Below, one piece after another: positions 16,848 to 25,975 of a stretch of DNA of 64,000 bases. The position numbers and the translations under genes were made by a program. The stretch comes from Planctomycetota bacterium (GTDB taxonomy: Bacteria; Planctomycetota; UBA8742; UBA2392). The first letter of the stretch is position 1; each line of letters begins with the position of its first letter. The notes under the pieces are model-generated. The model searched no databases. It saw nothing but the letters and a program-made list of their open reading frames with translations, and was not told where the DNA came from. The DNA lies in the NCBI GenBank assembly GCA_019636215.1, contig JAHBXZ010000001.1, positions 133,694 to 197,693 on the forward strand. Direction: 5' to 3'.

Positions 16848-18560
16848 ATGGGACTCGCCGCGGAAACCGTCTACCTGTTTCGTCATGCCCTGATGCGTGA
16901 GGCCGCCTACGACCTGCAGGCTCCGTCCGATCGTGCCCGCCTTCACCGGACGGCGCTTTCGATCCTTGAGAAGTTGGTGGACGGGGTGGCGGAATCGGAC
17001 TCCTGGGCCGAAGAACTGGCCTATCACGCCCGGGCCGCGCGGGAGCAGCAGGGGCAGGAGAGCACCGCACTCCATGGTCGCGAGCTTTACTGGCTGAGAC
17101 GGGCCGCTGCCTATGCCACCCGCAGCTGGGCCAACGAAGCGGCCTTGGACGCCTGGCAGCGCATGGCCCAGCACGCGAACGCCACCAGCGTTGACAAGGT
17201 TCGCGGCTGGACGCAGGTGGCCGAGATTCTGATGCGGACCGGCATACCAGTTCGCGCGGAACCACCCATGCGCCGCGCGCTGGAGGCCCTGGCAGATTGC
17301 GACGATGCCGCGGTGCGTGGCGAGTGCCTGGCCATGAACGCGCGCATGCTGGTCGTCTTGGGCCGCAACGCCGAGGCCCGCAGGCAGTGCGAGGAAGCGT
17401 TTGGGCCTGCTCGGGCGGCCGGACCGGCGGCCTTTGGGCAGTTGTGCAACGTGGCCGCGCAGGCCGCTGCTTCGATGGGCGACTGGTTGGCGGCAGAGAA
17501 ACATGTGCGTGACGCGCTGGAGTTGCTTGTGCCGGGGCATGACCCCGGCGTTCATGCCCGCGCCCACCTGCACCTTGCGGACTGCCTGTGGCGACAGGGC
17601 AAGCTGATGGATGCACTTCAGGTGTATGAACATGCCGTCGAGATGGCGCGCCAATCGCGGAACCCTGGCACAGAGGCCTCGGCCTGGGATCACCTGGCCA
17701 GCCTGCAGCGTGAACTCGGGCGCGGCGAGGACGCCCGCCGCAACCACGATCGTGCCCGCGCGCTGTATGCCCAGGTGGGAGACACGGTGGGCATGGCATC
17801 GGCGCTGGTGAACCTGGCCAATCTGGACCAGGGCGAAGGCAGGCTGGTGGCCGCGCGGGCCGGCCTGATCGAAGCCGTGGCGCGCTTTCATGCGGCAGGG
17901 ACGATCACTCTGGAAGGCATCGCGCTTGGAAACCTGGGCGGAGTTTGCCGAAAGCTGGGCAGGTTGACGGAATCGGCGGCGTGCTATGAACGCGCCCGCG
18001 CATTGCTGGCTCGCGCCGGGAACCTGATTGAAGTCGCGGTGTTCGATGGCATGTATGCCCAACTGCTGCTGCTGGCCGGCGCCGGAGACGCAGCAGAAGT
18101 GAACGCTCGCCAGGCCATGGCGACGCTGGAGAAGCAGGGAGCCCTGCACTGGCGTGAGCAGTACGGCGGACTGGTGTTCATGCGGGTTCTGGCAGAACGT
18201 GCGGCAGCCGGCAGTGCCGTGGCTTTGCGCGAGGCGATCGAGCGCCTGGCCGAAATGCGCGCCGTGCTGGGCAAGGCTGATTACAACGGGCACAGCGCCC
18301 TTGCTGTTGTGGTCGAAAAGGCTGCTGCCCTGGTTTCCGAAGTGGAAGGCGCGAGGGCGAAGGGGCGCAGACCGTTGGTCTTTCGGGGCTTCCTTCCTCA
18401 GGAGTTGGAACCGGCGGTGCGCAAGGCCGCGATCGCGCGCATGAAGATGGTAGAGCCTGGCGAGTACGCGAAGCTTGCAAGTGATCCGGATTTGCTTGCC
18501 GCCATGCAACAGGGGCTGGAAACAGGGCATGAACCGGATTGGCAGGCAAGCGAGGTCTGA
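16848..18560 (+). CDS. TPR-repeat protein resembling the C-terminal half of a STAND ATPase
   Basis: 570 aa. Begins MGLAAETVYLFRHALMREAAYD, the sequence that in AfsR-, kinase- and adenylate-cyclase-linked STAND ATPases joins the winged-helix to the TPR superhelix, and continues with about ten TPRs (for example AHLHLADCLWRQGKLMDALQ, ALVNLANLDQGEGRLVAARA, ALGNLGGVCRKLGRL). No Walker A/B motifs precede it. CATAAT at 16836-16841 lies exactly 6 nt before the ATG and there is no Shine-Dalgarno, so the mRNA is probably leaderless, which supports this start over a GTG at 16782. Likely a scaffold protein; partner unknown. Confidence 0.75.
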   Translation: MGLAAETVYLFRHALMREAAYDLQAPSDRARLHRTALSILEKLVDGVAESDSWAEELAYHARAAREQQGQESTALHGRELYWLRRAAAYATRSWANEAALDAWQRMAQHANATSVDKVRGWTQVAEILMRTGIPVRAEPPMRRALEALADCDDAAVRGECLAMNARMLVVLGRNAEARRQCEEAFGPARAAGPAAFGQLCNVAAQAAASMGDWLAAEKHVRDALELLVPGHDPGVHARAHLHLADCLWRQGKLMDALQVYEHAVEMARQSRNPGTEASAWDHLASLQRELGRGEDARRNHDRARALYAQVGDTVGMASALVNLANLDQGEGRLVAARAGLIEAVARFHAAGTITLEGIALGNLGGVCRKLGRLTESAACYERARALLARAGNLIEVAVFDGMYAQLLLLAGAGDAAEVNARQAMATLEKQGALHWREQYGGLVFMRVLAERAAAGSAVALREAIERLAEMRAVLGKADYNGHSALAVVVEKAAALVSEVEGARAKGRRPLVFRGFLPQELEPAVRKAAIARMKMVEPGEYAKLASDPDLLAAMQQGLETGHEPDWQASEV

Positions 18561-18578
18561 CAAGCACCCGCCAAAGAA

Positions 18579-18604
18579 ACGGGGCCCGCAGATGCGGGCC
18601 CCGT
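18579..18604. terminator. Bidirectional hairpin between convergent genes
   Basis: ACGGGGCCCGC, loop AGAT, GCGGGCCCCGT: a perfect 11-bp stem between the TPR gene and the Ig-like protein gene. T-runs are poor on both sides. Confidence 0.7.
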
Positions 18605-18623
18605 TGGCTTGAAGCAATGCATA

Positions 18624-20093
18624 TCAGGCCGTGCGGCGACGCAGGGCAAGCCCAATCAGGCAGAGCGCGCCAAGCAGAGTGATGTACGGTGCCGTGGAGC
18701 TATCTGTCGAGCAGCCACCGCCACCACCGCCACCACCGCCACCACCGCCACCACCACCGCCACCACCGGCCGCGATGACGAGGTTGAAGTTGGCGTTCGT
18801 CGTGTTGGGCGTGGGTGCCGCACTATCAGTAACCGTGACGATCACGGGGAATGTCCCCGATACTGTCGGGGTACCCGAGATCACACCGGTGCCCGGGTTG
18901 ATGGTAAGACCGGCAGGCAGACCAGTGGCCGACCAGGAATAGGCCGGAGTGCCGCCGGTAGCATTCACCGTGGTGCTGTAGGCCACGTTGCGCGTGCCGC
19001 TGGGCAGTGTGGTGGTCGTGATGCTGAGGCCGCCACCACCGCCACCGGTGGTCGAGCCAGTGATGTTCCACTGGTACGGGTTTTCGTCCGAGTCGTTGTT
19101 GGTGATCGAGATCGGAACCGTGAACGCGCCACCCGAGGGCGTAACTTCGATGACCAGCGTGGTCGTTCCGGCCGACGCAACCGAAGCAGCAGGCTGGGTC
19201 GTTACCGTCGCCGTGCAGGCGGTGGTGCCAGTGATAGGCGTAGTCAACGCGGTGATGGTCAGGCTAGTCGCACCGTTGTTGGCAATGTTGTAGGTGAAGC
19301 TCACAGGAGTTCCAGCGGTGAACGAAGACCCGACGTTGTCGTTGGTGCCGGATCCCGAAACGATTGGTGTCCCAGCTCGGTCAACATCCATTTCCGCAGT
19401 GGCAGAAAGTGGTGTAAACCGATAGGCCTCGGTTGACGGTACAGGTGACTTGACGAAACCGCCGGGTGCAGCAACACCAACGGCGCCCGTAGAATCCTCG
19501 AGGCCAGTTTGACCGGCACCGGTCGACGTGCCGTAGTGAATCTCGATTACATTGGTAGTCTCGTAAAGGATGGCAAGCACGGTAGTTTGCGTTCCGTTGG
19601 CGTAATGGAACGCGCCCTGAAATTGGCAGATGAAGCGGCGATTTGGGCCGGTTCCTAGCGTCTGCGTATAGCAGGTTCCGCCGACCTGAAGGTCGTTGTC
19701 CTGCCACAGCAATGCAATGAAGTTATCGGGCACACCAGAAGACGGAAGCACGTACTGAAATGGAATCGTGGTGCTGCCGCCAGCCCCGTCCTGGTAGATG
19801 TCGGTCAAGATGGCACTGAAGGACATAATGCCGTTGGAATTGATGTTGATCGTCGTGTACGGGGTGCCAAAAAAGTTGAACGTGAACCCCAGGGCGACGT
19901 TACTCACCGTGCCCTCATCCAGCGGCCCCCACGTTGGTCCAGTCGCTACGAAAGAACTGTTCTGGTTAGTCCCAGTTGACTGGATAGAGTTGGCTGTAAA
20001 GCCGTTCGTGATGGTAGTTGCGGTGTAGCCCTGCGCCTGCGCAAGTGTGCTGAATGCAGCGGCTGCGACCAGTACTGCGATGAGTCGATTCAT
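18624..20093 (-). CDS. Secreted protein with Ig-like domain, poly-Gly linker and C-terminal anchor
   Basis: 489 aa; ATG 20093 after GGGGAG starts a signal peptide (MNRLIAVLVAAAAFSTLAQAQ). The first 200 residues resemble nidogen/adhesin-type beta domains in planctomycete surface proteins (FTFNFFGTPYTTININSNG). Residues around 395-450 are a putative Ig (He_PIG) domain with YSWSATGLPAGLTINPGTG and ISGTPTVSGTF. Then 18 or so glycines, a single Cys (GCSTDSSTAP), a hydrophobic helix YITLLGALCLIGLAL and RRR: the layout of a GlyGly/Synergist-type CTERM sorting signal. Likely exported and anchored or processed at the cell surface. Confidence 0.8.
   Translation of the reverse strand: MNRLIAVLVAAAAFSTLAQAQGYTATTITNGFTANSIQSTGTNQNSSFVATGPTWGPLDEGTVSNVALGFTFNFFGTPYTTININSNGIMSFSAILTDIYQDGAGGSTTIPFQYVLPSSGVPDNFIALLWQDNDLQVGGTCYTQTLGTGPNRRFICQFQGAFHYANGTQTTVLAILYETTNVIEIHYGTSTGAGQTGLEDSTGAVGVAAPGGFVKSPVPSTEAYRFTPLSATAEMDVDRAGTPIVSGSGTNDNVGSSFTAGTPVSFTYNIANNGATSLTITALTTPITGTTACTATVTTQPAASVASAGTTTLVIEVTPSGGAFTVPISITNNDSDENPYQWNITGSTTGGGGGGLSITTTTLPSGTRNVAYSTTVNATGGTPAYSWSATGLPAGLTINPGTGVISGTPTVSGTFPVIVTVTDSAAPTPNTTNANFNLVIAAGGGGGGGGGGGGGGGGGGCSTDSSTAPYITLLGALCLIGLALRRRTA
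18718..18772 (+). repeat. Trinucleotide repeat coding for poly-Gly
   Basis: A run of ccacc/gccacc triplets (GGT/GGC on the coding strand) coding for the poly-glycine linker. Such runs change length by slippage in whole codons, so linker length may differ between cells. Confidence 0.8.
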
Positions 20094-20199
20094 GCGTTCT
20101 CCCCACGGTTCCATGTTGCCTGGCGCCAAAGCACCGTGTCTGGCGCCATGGCGAACGCCGGGCCTCGGCGATCGCCCTTTGAACTGTTCGTGAGTCCGC

Positions 20200-20229
20200 A
20201 CAATACACCGGCGGAGTGGCCAAAGTCAA
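20200..20229 (-). promoter_or_regulatory. Sigma-70-type promoter for the Ig-like secreted protein
   Basis: On the minus strand TTGACT (20229-20224), 18-bp spacer, TATTGT (20205-20200). Predicted start about 100 nt before the ATG at 20093. Confidence 0.5.
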
Positions 20230-20255
20230 CATTTTGTAATATATTGGTTGGCGTT

Positions 20256-21950
20256 TCAGCCTTGCGAGAATCCCTCTTCTTGTTCCTTCTTGGGGTCTTT
20301 GGGTGGTGGCACCGATGGGTCGCGAGGCTTGCCGTCGGGGCCAATGGCGGTTTTCACCGGGCTGACGCAATCGGCATAGCCCGGGTCTTCACTGATTCGC
20401 CAGGCGATTTCGGCCATGTAACACGCACCCAGCACAATGCCGTCGTACTTGATGGTTTCCGGATCGTCCAAATTGGTGTGCATCTCGGGCGGGATAGCGC
20501 CCATCGGGAACAGTACCGGGATGCCGGCCTCGCTGAAAAATGGCCAGTGGTCGCTGGCCGGGATCGGTGACCGGGTGGTCATGGTGACCTTGAGTTCCGG
20601 AAACAGCGGCGCGGCCTCCTGGCAGTGCTTCAGCAGGAACTTGCTTACGCCGGTGCCCTGCATGCCGATCTCGTTGTTCGTCAGGCGGCCGAGCATGTCA
20701 ATGTTGATCATCGCCACGACCTTGTTGTGCGGAATGGTCGGGTGCCTGACCCACCACTGGCTGCCCAGCAGGCCCTTCTCTTCGCCAGTGAAGGTAATGA
20801 AAAGCATGCCGCGCCGCGGCTTGCGGCCGCTGGTGGCGAATGCCTCTGCAATCTCAAGGATCGCGGCCACGCCCGAAGCGTTGTCGTCGGCCCCGTTGTG
20901 GATTTCTCCGGCCTTGTTGGGCGACCGCGACCCGAAGTAACCCTGACCCAGGTGATCATGGTGGGCACCGAACACAATCCATTCGTCAACCTGGCCGTCA
21001 ATGCGGCCCAGCACGTTAGGGCAGGTGCTGCTGATCGCGGTGGCCTTCATGGCCAGTGTGGCCTTGACGCCTTCCATGGCGGGGCGGCCGGCAAAGTTGC
21101 CCTGGTCGAACTCGGCTTGCAGTTTCTTCAACGTTCCTTCGCCGCCCAGCATGCGGTCGGCGGCTTCCACGGTGATGTGCATGAACGGAAACGAGGCCGG
21201 GGCGTTCTTTGCCGCGGCCAGGTCAAGTTCCAGCGGCGGCGATTTTTCGCTGCCGTCGGGGCTGGGCAGGTCGCGCCTGTTGTCGCTGCCGCCGACGCTT
21301 TCCGGCCCGGTGACCAGCAGAATGCCCACCGCGCCGGCGCTTTTGCAAAGCTGTTCCTTGGTCTGCAGGAAGCTGGAACGCGAGAACGGGTTGCGGCCAC
21401 CGCCGCGCCGCCAGGGCGTGGGTTCATAGCGCAGCACCAGCGCCAGCTTGCCCTTCAGGTCAAGGCCTTCGATGTCGTTGTAGCTGCGCGTGGATTCATT
21501 GATGGCATAGCCCGCAAACACCACGGGCACGTCCTTGAGCTCGGCCGCGCCGCCGGGACCGTTGGCGCCAACGAAGTCCTTGCCGTACTCCAGCGCGGTG
21601 GTGCCGGCGGAGGTTGTCAGGCTCAACCCGGGCGTGCCGTCCCATTTGTTGTAGCGCAGCCCGACTTCCTGGTACCAGCCGCCCTTCTCTCCGGCGGGCT
21701 TGAGGCCGGCCTGCTGCATGCGTGACTTGATGTAGGCGGCCGTGGCGCGGGCGTGGGCGGAAAGGGTGTCGCGCCCGCCCATTTCGTCGCTGGCCATGAA
21801 GTACACGTCCTGGCGCACGTCGCGCAGGCTGATGCTGTCAAGGTTCGGCGCGGACAGGGCCGGGCGGGCCGGCGTGGCATCCTGGGCGATGGTCAGCGGG
21901 CACAAGGCGGCCAACAGGGCAAGTGCGGCCAGGGGTGCGCGGGGCTTCAT
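20256..21950 (-). CDS. M28-family zinc aminopeptidase, secreted
   Basis: 564 aa, ATG after AGGAG; signal peptide MKPRAPLAALALLAALCPLTIAQ. A PA (protease-associated) insert spans about residues 130-260 (VVFAGYAINESTRSYNDIEGLDLKGK region). Metal ligands of the M28 fold are visible: IVFGAHHDHLG (first His and bridging region), NGADDNASGVAAILE (Asp), TFTGEEKGLLGS (catalytic Glu and Glu ligand), AMINIDMLGR (Asp) and the late ASDHWPF (His). So the catalytic set is complete. Releases amino acids from peptides outside the cytoplasm. Single-gene unit, divergent from the lipoprotein gene. Confidence 0.92.
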   Translation of the reverse strand: MKPRAPLAALALLAALCPLTIAQDATPARPALSAPNLDSISLRDVRQDVYFMASDEMGGRDTLSAHARATAAYIKSRMQQAGLKPAGEKGGWYQEVGLRYNKWDGTPGLSLTTSAGTTALEYGKDFVGANGPGGAAELKDVPVVFAGYAINESTRSYNDIEGLDLKGKLALVLRYEPTPWRRGGGRNPFSRSSFLQTKEQLCKSAGAVGILLVTGPESVGGSDNRRDLPSPDGSEKSPPLELDLAAAKNAPASFPFMHITVEAADRMLGGEGTLKKLQAEFDQGNFAGRPAMEGVKATLAMKATAISSTCPNVLGRIDGQVDEWIVFGAHHDHLGQGYFGSRSPNKAGEIHNGADDNASGVAAILEIAEAFATSGRKPRRGMLFITFTGEEKGLLGSQWWVRHPTIPHNKVVAMINIDMLGRLTNNEIGMQGTGVSKFLLKHCQEAAPLFPELKVTMTTRSPIPASDHWPFFSEAGIPVLFPMGAIPPEMHTNLDDPETIKYDGIVLGACYMAEIAWRISEDPGYADCVSPVKTAIGPDGKPRDPSVPPPKDPKKEQEEGFSQG

Positions 21951-22044
21951 GCGGGTCTCCTGCCCATAGTCTTTGCACTGGCCGTAGTTCTCACGGCATT
22001 GGTGCTTGCATGGGCGTCAAAGGAAGCAAATACTACGTGTTCCC

Positions 22045-23463
22045 GTGGCGTTCTCCCCTCAGAAATCGACTGTGGCCCGCCTTGTCATTTTCGCCCTGGC
22101 CTGCCTGGTTCTTGCCGCGTGCAAGCAGGCCCCACCACGGGCGGGGGTAGGCATGAACCGGGTGGTGATGCCCGAATGGGCCCGCACCGGCAAACACCCG
22201 GACTATCCTTCAACTACCCATCTCCTGGGATTTGGCTCGGCACCCGGCAAGCAGGCCGCGGAAACAGAGGCGGCGCAGCGGCTGGAAGAAGCCATTGTGG
22301 CCCATGCGCTGACGCTGGGCGGGCCGGTGCTGCAGGGCACACAGTTTGAACGCCTGGTGACTGAACGCGGTGCCTGGTTCGGCCTGGCCGAGTTCGGCGA
22401 GTCCGTCAACACCGACATTGCCGGCAACGGCTTTGAAGTTGTGGCATTGCGCGCGCTGCACAAGGGCGAACTGGCCCTGCGCGCCCAGGGTATGATTGAG
22501 CAAGCCCGCGAAGACCAGAAGTCAGCACCCGACCCGCAGACGGGCGGCGACCTGAAGCATCGCATTGAAACAGCGGCCCGCGCGTTTGTGCTGCATGCCC
22601 GCCTGCTGGCCCTGGGGTTTCTGGTGGACGGCAGGTTGGAACGCAAGGCACTGGAAGGCGCTGAGGACGCGGCACTGGCCATTTGGGAGTTGCCGGGCAT
22701 CGTCAAGCTGGAACAAACCGGCGGCGGCCAGCGCGTGGCCATGCAGGGCGGCGTGGCCCAGCCCCTGACCATGCAGGCACGCTTTCGCAATGTGCCGATG
22801 GCGGGCGTGCCACTGGTGTGGAGCCTGCCTTCAGGCATGCGCGGCGTGATGGATGGCGAGCCGCAGACAGATGCCCAGGGACGTGCGTCCTGCCGTCTGC
22901 TGCAGGCATCACCCACGGGCGACGAATTCGGCATGCTGCGCTGCCAGGTGAACCTGGACCAGATGACCGCGCGCCGAACCGGCATCGGCATGCCGGCGTG
23001 GATCTGGACGTTGCGCCTGCCCTGCCGCCGCAACACGGAACTTGTCGTGATGGTCGACGAGATTGTGGACGACAAGAAAGAGGGCTTTGAGCGCTACTTT
23101 CTGCCGGGGTTGCGTGAGTGGGCCAGGGGCCGCGGCCTGGAGATCGCGATTGGCAAGCCCAGCGAACGCGAGTTTGACTACCGGCTCAAGCTGGAAGGCA
23201 GCATTGCAGTCAGCACCTGGATGCGCGGCGAAGCCCCGATGGCCCGCACCAGCGGCAAACTGGCCTTGTCGGATCATGGCGACGGGCGCGTGCTGTTTGA
23301 ATGGACGCCCGGGCTGCTGCGCGAAGGCAAGCCCGGCAACAGCACCCAGAGTCAGGCACTGACTACCCTGCGCGAAGCCGCCGCGGACGGACTGGCCGAG
23401 TTCTGCTCGCGGCTGATTGCCACGATCCCGGCACCCGGCGAAGAGTACGGCCGCGGACGTTAG
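22045..23463 (+). CDS. Lipoprotein of unknown function
   Basis: 472 aa from GTG 22045; a TTG at 22006 would add 13 residues. Signal peptide with a lipobox: LVIFALACLVLAAC, mature Cys followed by KQAP. After it, MPEWARTGKHPDYP...LLGFGSA and AAETEAAQRLEEAI resemble the LPP20-like start of several outer-membrane lipoproteins. The middle has an Ig-like stretch (RVAMQGGVAQPLTMQARF...VPLVWSLP), and the C-terminal part KLEGSIAVSTW...GKLALSDHGDGRVLFEW looks beta-rich. No enzyme motif. Convergent with the next membrane protein gene, overlapping by 4 bp at the stops. Confidence 0.8.
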   Translation: MAFSPQKSTVARLVIFALACLVLAACKQAPPRAGVGMNRVVMPEWARTGKHPDYPSTTHLLGFGSAPGKQAAETEAAQRLEEAIVAHALTLGGPVLQGTQFERLVTERGAWFGLAEFGESVNTDIAGNGFEVVALRALHKGELALRAQGMIEQAREDQKSAPDPQTGGDLKHRIETAARAFVLHARLLALGFLVDGRLERKALEGAEDAALAIWELPGIVKLEQTGGGQRVAMQGGVAQPLTMQARFRNVPMAGVPLVWSLPSGMRGVMDGEPQTDAQGRASCRLLQASPTGDEFGMLRCQVNLDQMTARRTGIGMPAWIWTLRLPCRRNTELVVMVDEIVDDKKEGFERYFLPGLREWARGRGLEIAIGKPSEREFDYRLKLEGSIAVSTWMRGEAPMARTSGKLALSDHGDGRVLFEWTPGLLREGKPGNSTQSQALTTLREAAADGLAEFCSRLIATIPAPGEEYGRGR

Positions 23464-24722
23464 ACGCGCGTGTTGGCCGCGTTCTTGGCAAACGTATGCA
23501 GGTTGAAGAAGAACGCGTCGTGGAAGTAGTGCGTCAGCAGCAATCCGAACCCGAACAGATAATAGGCCTGCAACACCGCACCGGGCTTGTAGTAAGGCGT
23601 ACCCGGTTCGCCGCTGCCGGCAAACAAGCCGACTTCGCGCACCACACTGATGCCCATGGCCAGCAGCAGGATCACGCCGATCAGGAACAGCACAATCGCC
23701 AGCGCCAGCCCGTAGTAACGCGGGCCGCTGCGCTCATCTTTGGCCAGCCATTTGACCACCGGGTTCAGTTTTGCCCCTGCCTGTACCTGGCGTCGGGTGA
23801 TGAACCAGGTCAGCGCGATGTACTGCATGCTGTGCCACAGGTTGAAGCCCTGAAACGCGCTGTCCAGGTTCGGCCACAGCGGGCAGAACAACCCCACGCC
23901 GATCGCGCACAGGATCAGCAGAACCTTGGCGTGGTGCAGGGTGCCCTCGCGCCTTTCGCGCAGGGTCTTGGCAACCCAGATCGAGGTAAACACTACCAAA
24001 GCGACAGTGTTGGCCATCCAGAACCAGTCACTCAAGATGAAGTTCGGCAGCAGCGGCTGGGCCCGCCCGATGTGGAACTGCAGTTCGGTGGCTTTCTCGA
24101 CGCCAAGCCACTGCGAAGTCCAGGCCCAGGCCAGGGATTCGTGATTGCCCAGCACCATGCGGAAACTTGACACCGGGTACAACGGGAACATCACGGCGGC
24201 CACGTCAATCAGGCGCGACTTCAGGCTGGGCTTGGCGGCATCCCGGTCGTGATAAAAGCGCACAACGTAGGAAAGCTGGTGAATCAGGTGCAGGCTGGCA
24301 ATAAAGAAGAAGCCGGTCATCAGCAGCCGGCGGCTCACTTCACTGGACAGCGCCATGGTGGCCACAATCGGCAGCACGAACAGGCTGGCCGTGAACCACA
24401 CTTTCTCGCGGCGGCGGAAGTCAGGGTTCAGGTACGTGCGCGTGTAGGTGACCCACACGTGCGGGCCGCCGGCCAGCACCATCACGAACAGGCTGGTAAT
24501 GTCTTCGGCCATGCCCAGGCGCGTGGCCGCGTCTGCCGCCGTGAAGCGTTCCAGCAGGTACATGCTGAGGTAAAAGACAAGGATAGGCACTGGGGCCAGA
24601 AACGCGGGGTAGATGATCCAGCGTTTGTCCCAGGACGGCGAATGAATCCAGCCTGCGCGCGAAGCGGCTGCGGGCGCGGCCTGTGCCGCAGAAAACGACT
24701 CAACCGTAATGTTTCCAGCCAT
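23460..24722 (-). CDS. Polytopic membrane protein with conserved-looking histidines
   Basis: 420 aa, ATG 24722 (an upstream start at 24767 is possible). About 10 hydrophobic segments, for example IIYPAFLAPVPILVFYLSMYL, LLILCAIGVGLFCPLW, LALAIVLFLIGVILLLAMG. Histidines lie at GPHVWVTYTR, IASLHLIHQLSYVVRFYHDR, LWHSMQYIALTW and LLTHYFHDAFFFN, near or within membrane segments. The pattern is reminiscent of metal-binding membrane oxygenases such as Brp/Blh carotenoid cleavage enzymes, but there is no decisive motif. Unknown function. Convergent with the lipoprotein gene. Confidence 0.8.
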   Translation of the reverse strand: MAGNITVESFSAAQAAPAAASRAGWIHSPSWDKRWIIYPAFLAPVPILVFYLSMYLLERFTAADAATRLGMAEDITSLFVMVLAGGPHVWVTYTRTYLNPDFRRREKVWFTASLFVLPIVATMALSSEVSRRLLMTGFFFIASLHLIHQLSYVVRFYHDRDAAKPSLKSRLIDVAAVMFPLYPVSSFRMVLGNHESLAWAWTSQWLGVEKATELQFHIGRAQPLLPNFILSDWFWMANTVALVVFTSIWVAKTLRERREGTLHHAKVLLILCAIGVGLFCPLWPNLDSAFQGFNLWHSMQYIALTWFITRRQVQAGAKLNPVVKWLAKDERSGPRYYGLALAIVLFLIGVILLLAMGISVVREVGLFAGSGEPGTPYYKPGAVLQAYYLFGFGLLLTHYFHDAFFFNLHTFAKNAANTRV

Positions 24723-24795
24723 CGAAAGGGCCCCCGAGGCGCAAGACAATACGGAATGTCGTGTCAAGGCTCAACGGGCAAGCTGTGACTTTCTC

Positions 24796-24825
24796 TTGAC
24801 AGGACAAGACCAGTTGCGGCATTCT
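24796..24825 (+). promoter_or_regulatory. Possible promoter of the small HTH gene
   Basis: A perfect -35 TTGACA at 24796-24801; the best -10 is a weak CATTCT at 24820-24825 with 18-bp spacing. Predicted start about 32 nt before the GTG at 24864. Confidence 0.35.
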
Positions 24826-24863
24826 CTCTTTACGCGTCAACAGGGACGCCCGGGAGACCCGCC

Positions 24864-25106
24864 GTGAAGCCCAACGATTCCACCGCCAACGCCGCCACTG
24901 TGGCCGACAATTTCATCAACCAGTACGGCAAGGCCCGGTTCAAGCGGTTTCTCAAGCTTCTGCAGCAGAACACCAGCGGCGAGGAAATTGCCCGCGAGTT
25001 CAATGTCTCGCGCGAACGCGTACGCCAGTGGAAGAACGCGTTCGGCCACATGGTGCAGACTTACGACATCAGCCCTGACATTCTGCGGCTTGCCGGCTTG
25101 AAGTAG
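24864..25106 (+). CDS. Small helix-turn-helix DNA-binding protein
   Basis: 80 aa, GTG start after GGGAG. Residues 28-60 (FLKLLQQNTSGEEIAREFNVSRERVRQW) form a clear helix-turn-helix of the type found in sigma-factor region 4 and RNA polymerase sigma-like regulators: 'SGEEIAREFNVSRERVRQWKNAF' corresponds to the recognition helix-turn-helix. The rest is helical with no other domain. Probably a transcriptional regulator; target unknown. Stands 38 nt before the DUF2520 gene, which appears to have its own promoter. Confidence 0.8.
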   Translation: MKPNDSTANAATVADNFINQYGKARFKRFLKLLQQNTSGEEIAREFNVSRERVRQWKNAFGHMVQTYDISPDILRLAGLK

Positions 25107-25144
25107 CCGCACCCGCGACCCGGCGGCTGTGATAAACTGCCGGC

Positions 25145-25975
25145 ATGGCCAAAGCCGTACACATCCCGCCAGTCGCGATCTATGGCATGGGCCGGTTCGG
25201 CCGAGCCCTGGCCGATGCCCTTAAATCGACCGGTCAAAAGCCGGCACGCACCGGCGGACGCAAGGCCGGGCCCGCAGCCCTGCTGCGCGGCCTAAAACCC
25301 GGCACACTGATTGTGCTTGCAGTGCGCGACGACGCGCTGGCGCCTGTGGCCGCGCAGTTTGCCGCATTGCCCGGTGCCGGCAGACACGCTTATGTGCATG
25401 CCAGTGGGGCATTTGGCCCGGCCCTGCTGGCCAAGCTGGAAGACGCAGGCGCAAAGGTGGGGGGCTTTCACATTCTGCAAAGCCTGCCGCCAAAGCAGGG
25501 CAGCCAGCGCCTGAAAGGCTCCTGGTGTGCCGTTGCCGGCCCTGCCGGGCTTCGCCGGGTTCTGCGCGCGCTGGCCCTTAGACTTGGCATGAAGCCGTTT
25601 CAACTGCCCGACAAGGCTCGGCCGATCTACCACGCCGCGGCCGTGCTGGCCAGCAACGCGATGGTGGCGTGGCTTGGGCTTGCACGTGACCTGCTGGTTC
25701 GGACGGGTATCCGGCCTCGCGACGCTATCGCCATGCTGACGCCGCTGGTACGCGGCACGCTCGAGAATGTGGTGAAAGTGGGGCCGGAAACGGCGTTGAC
25801 CGGGCCGGTGGTGCGCGGCGACGCCCGCACACTGGTGCGACACCTGGCAGCCATGAGCCGGCAGCAGGCAGCGGCCTATCGTGCCGCCATGGTGCAGACC
25901 ACTGCGTTTGCCGAGAAGTCAGGGCGACTCACCCGTGCTCAGGCGCGAACCATTCGTGCAGTACTGTTCGAGTGA
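25145..25975 (+). CDS. Rossmann-fold / DUF2520 protein
   Basis: 276 aa. IYGMGRFGRALADAL is an N-terminal NAD(P)-binding glycine motif; VHASGAFGPALLAKLEDAGAK and GGFHILQSLPP follow as in ProC/PanE-like dehydrogenases; the C-terminal IYHAAAVLASNAMVAW and LTGPVVRGDARTLVRHL are the hallmark of DUF2520. Substrate unknown. TAAACT at 25133-25138 is placed so that transcription would begin at the A of the ATG, and there is no Shine-Dalgarno, so the message is probably leaderless. Confidence 0.88.
   Translation: MAKAVHIPPVAIYGMGRFGRALADALKSTGQKPARTGGRKAGPAALLRGLKPGTLIVLAVRDDALAPVAAQFAALPGAGRHAYVHASGAFGPALLAKLEDAGAKVGGFHILQSLPPKQGSQRLKGSWCAVAGPAGLRRVLRALALRLGMKPFQLPDKARPIYHAAAVLASNAMVAWLGLARDLLVRTGIRPRDAIAMLTPLVRGTLENVVKVGPETALTGPVVRGDARTLVRHLAAMSRQQAAAYRAAMVQTTAFAEKSGRLTRAQARTIRAVLFE

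Noticed and set aside
14931-18617. One 1228-residue minus-strand protein
   Set aside because: Its first ~628 residues lie antisense to the TPR gene and have no domain; the true start is the signal peptide at 16733.
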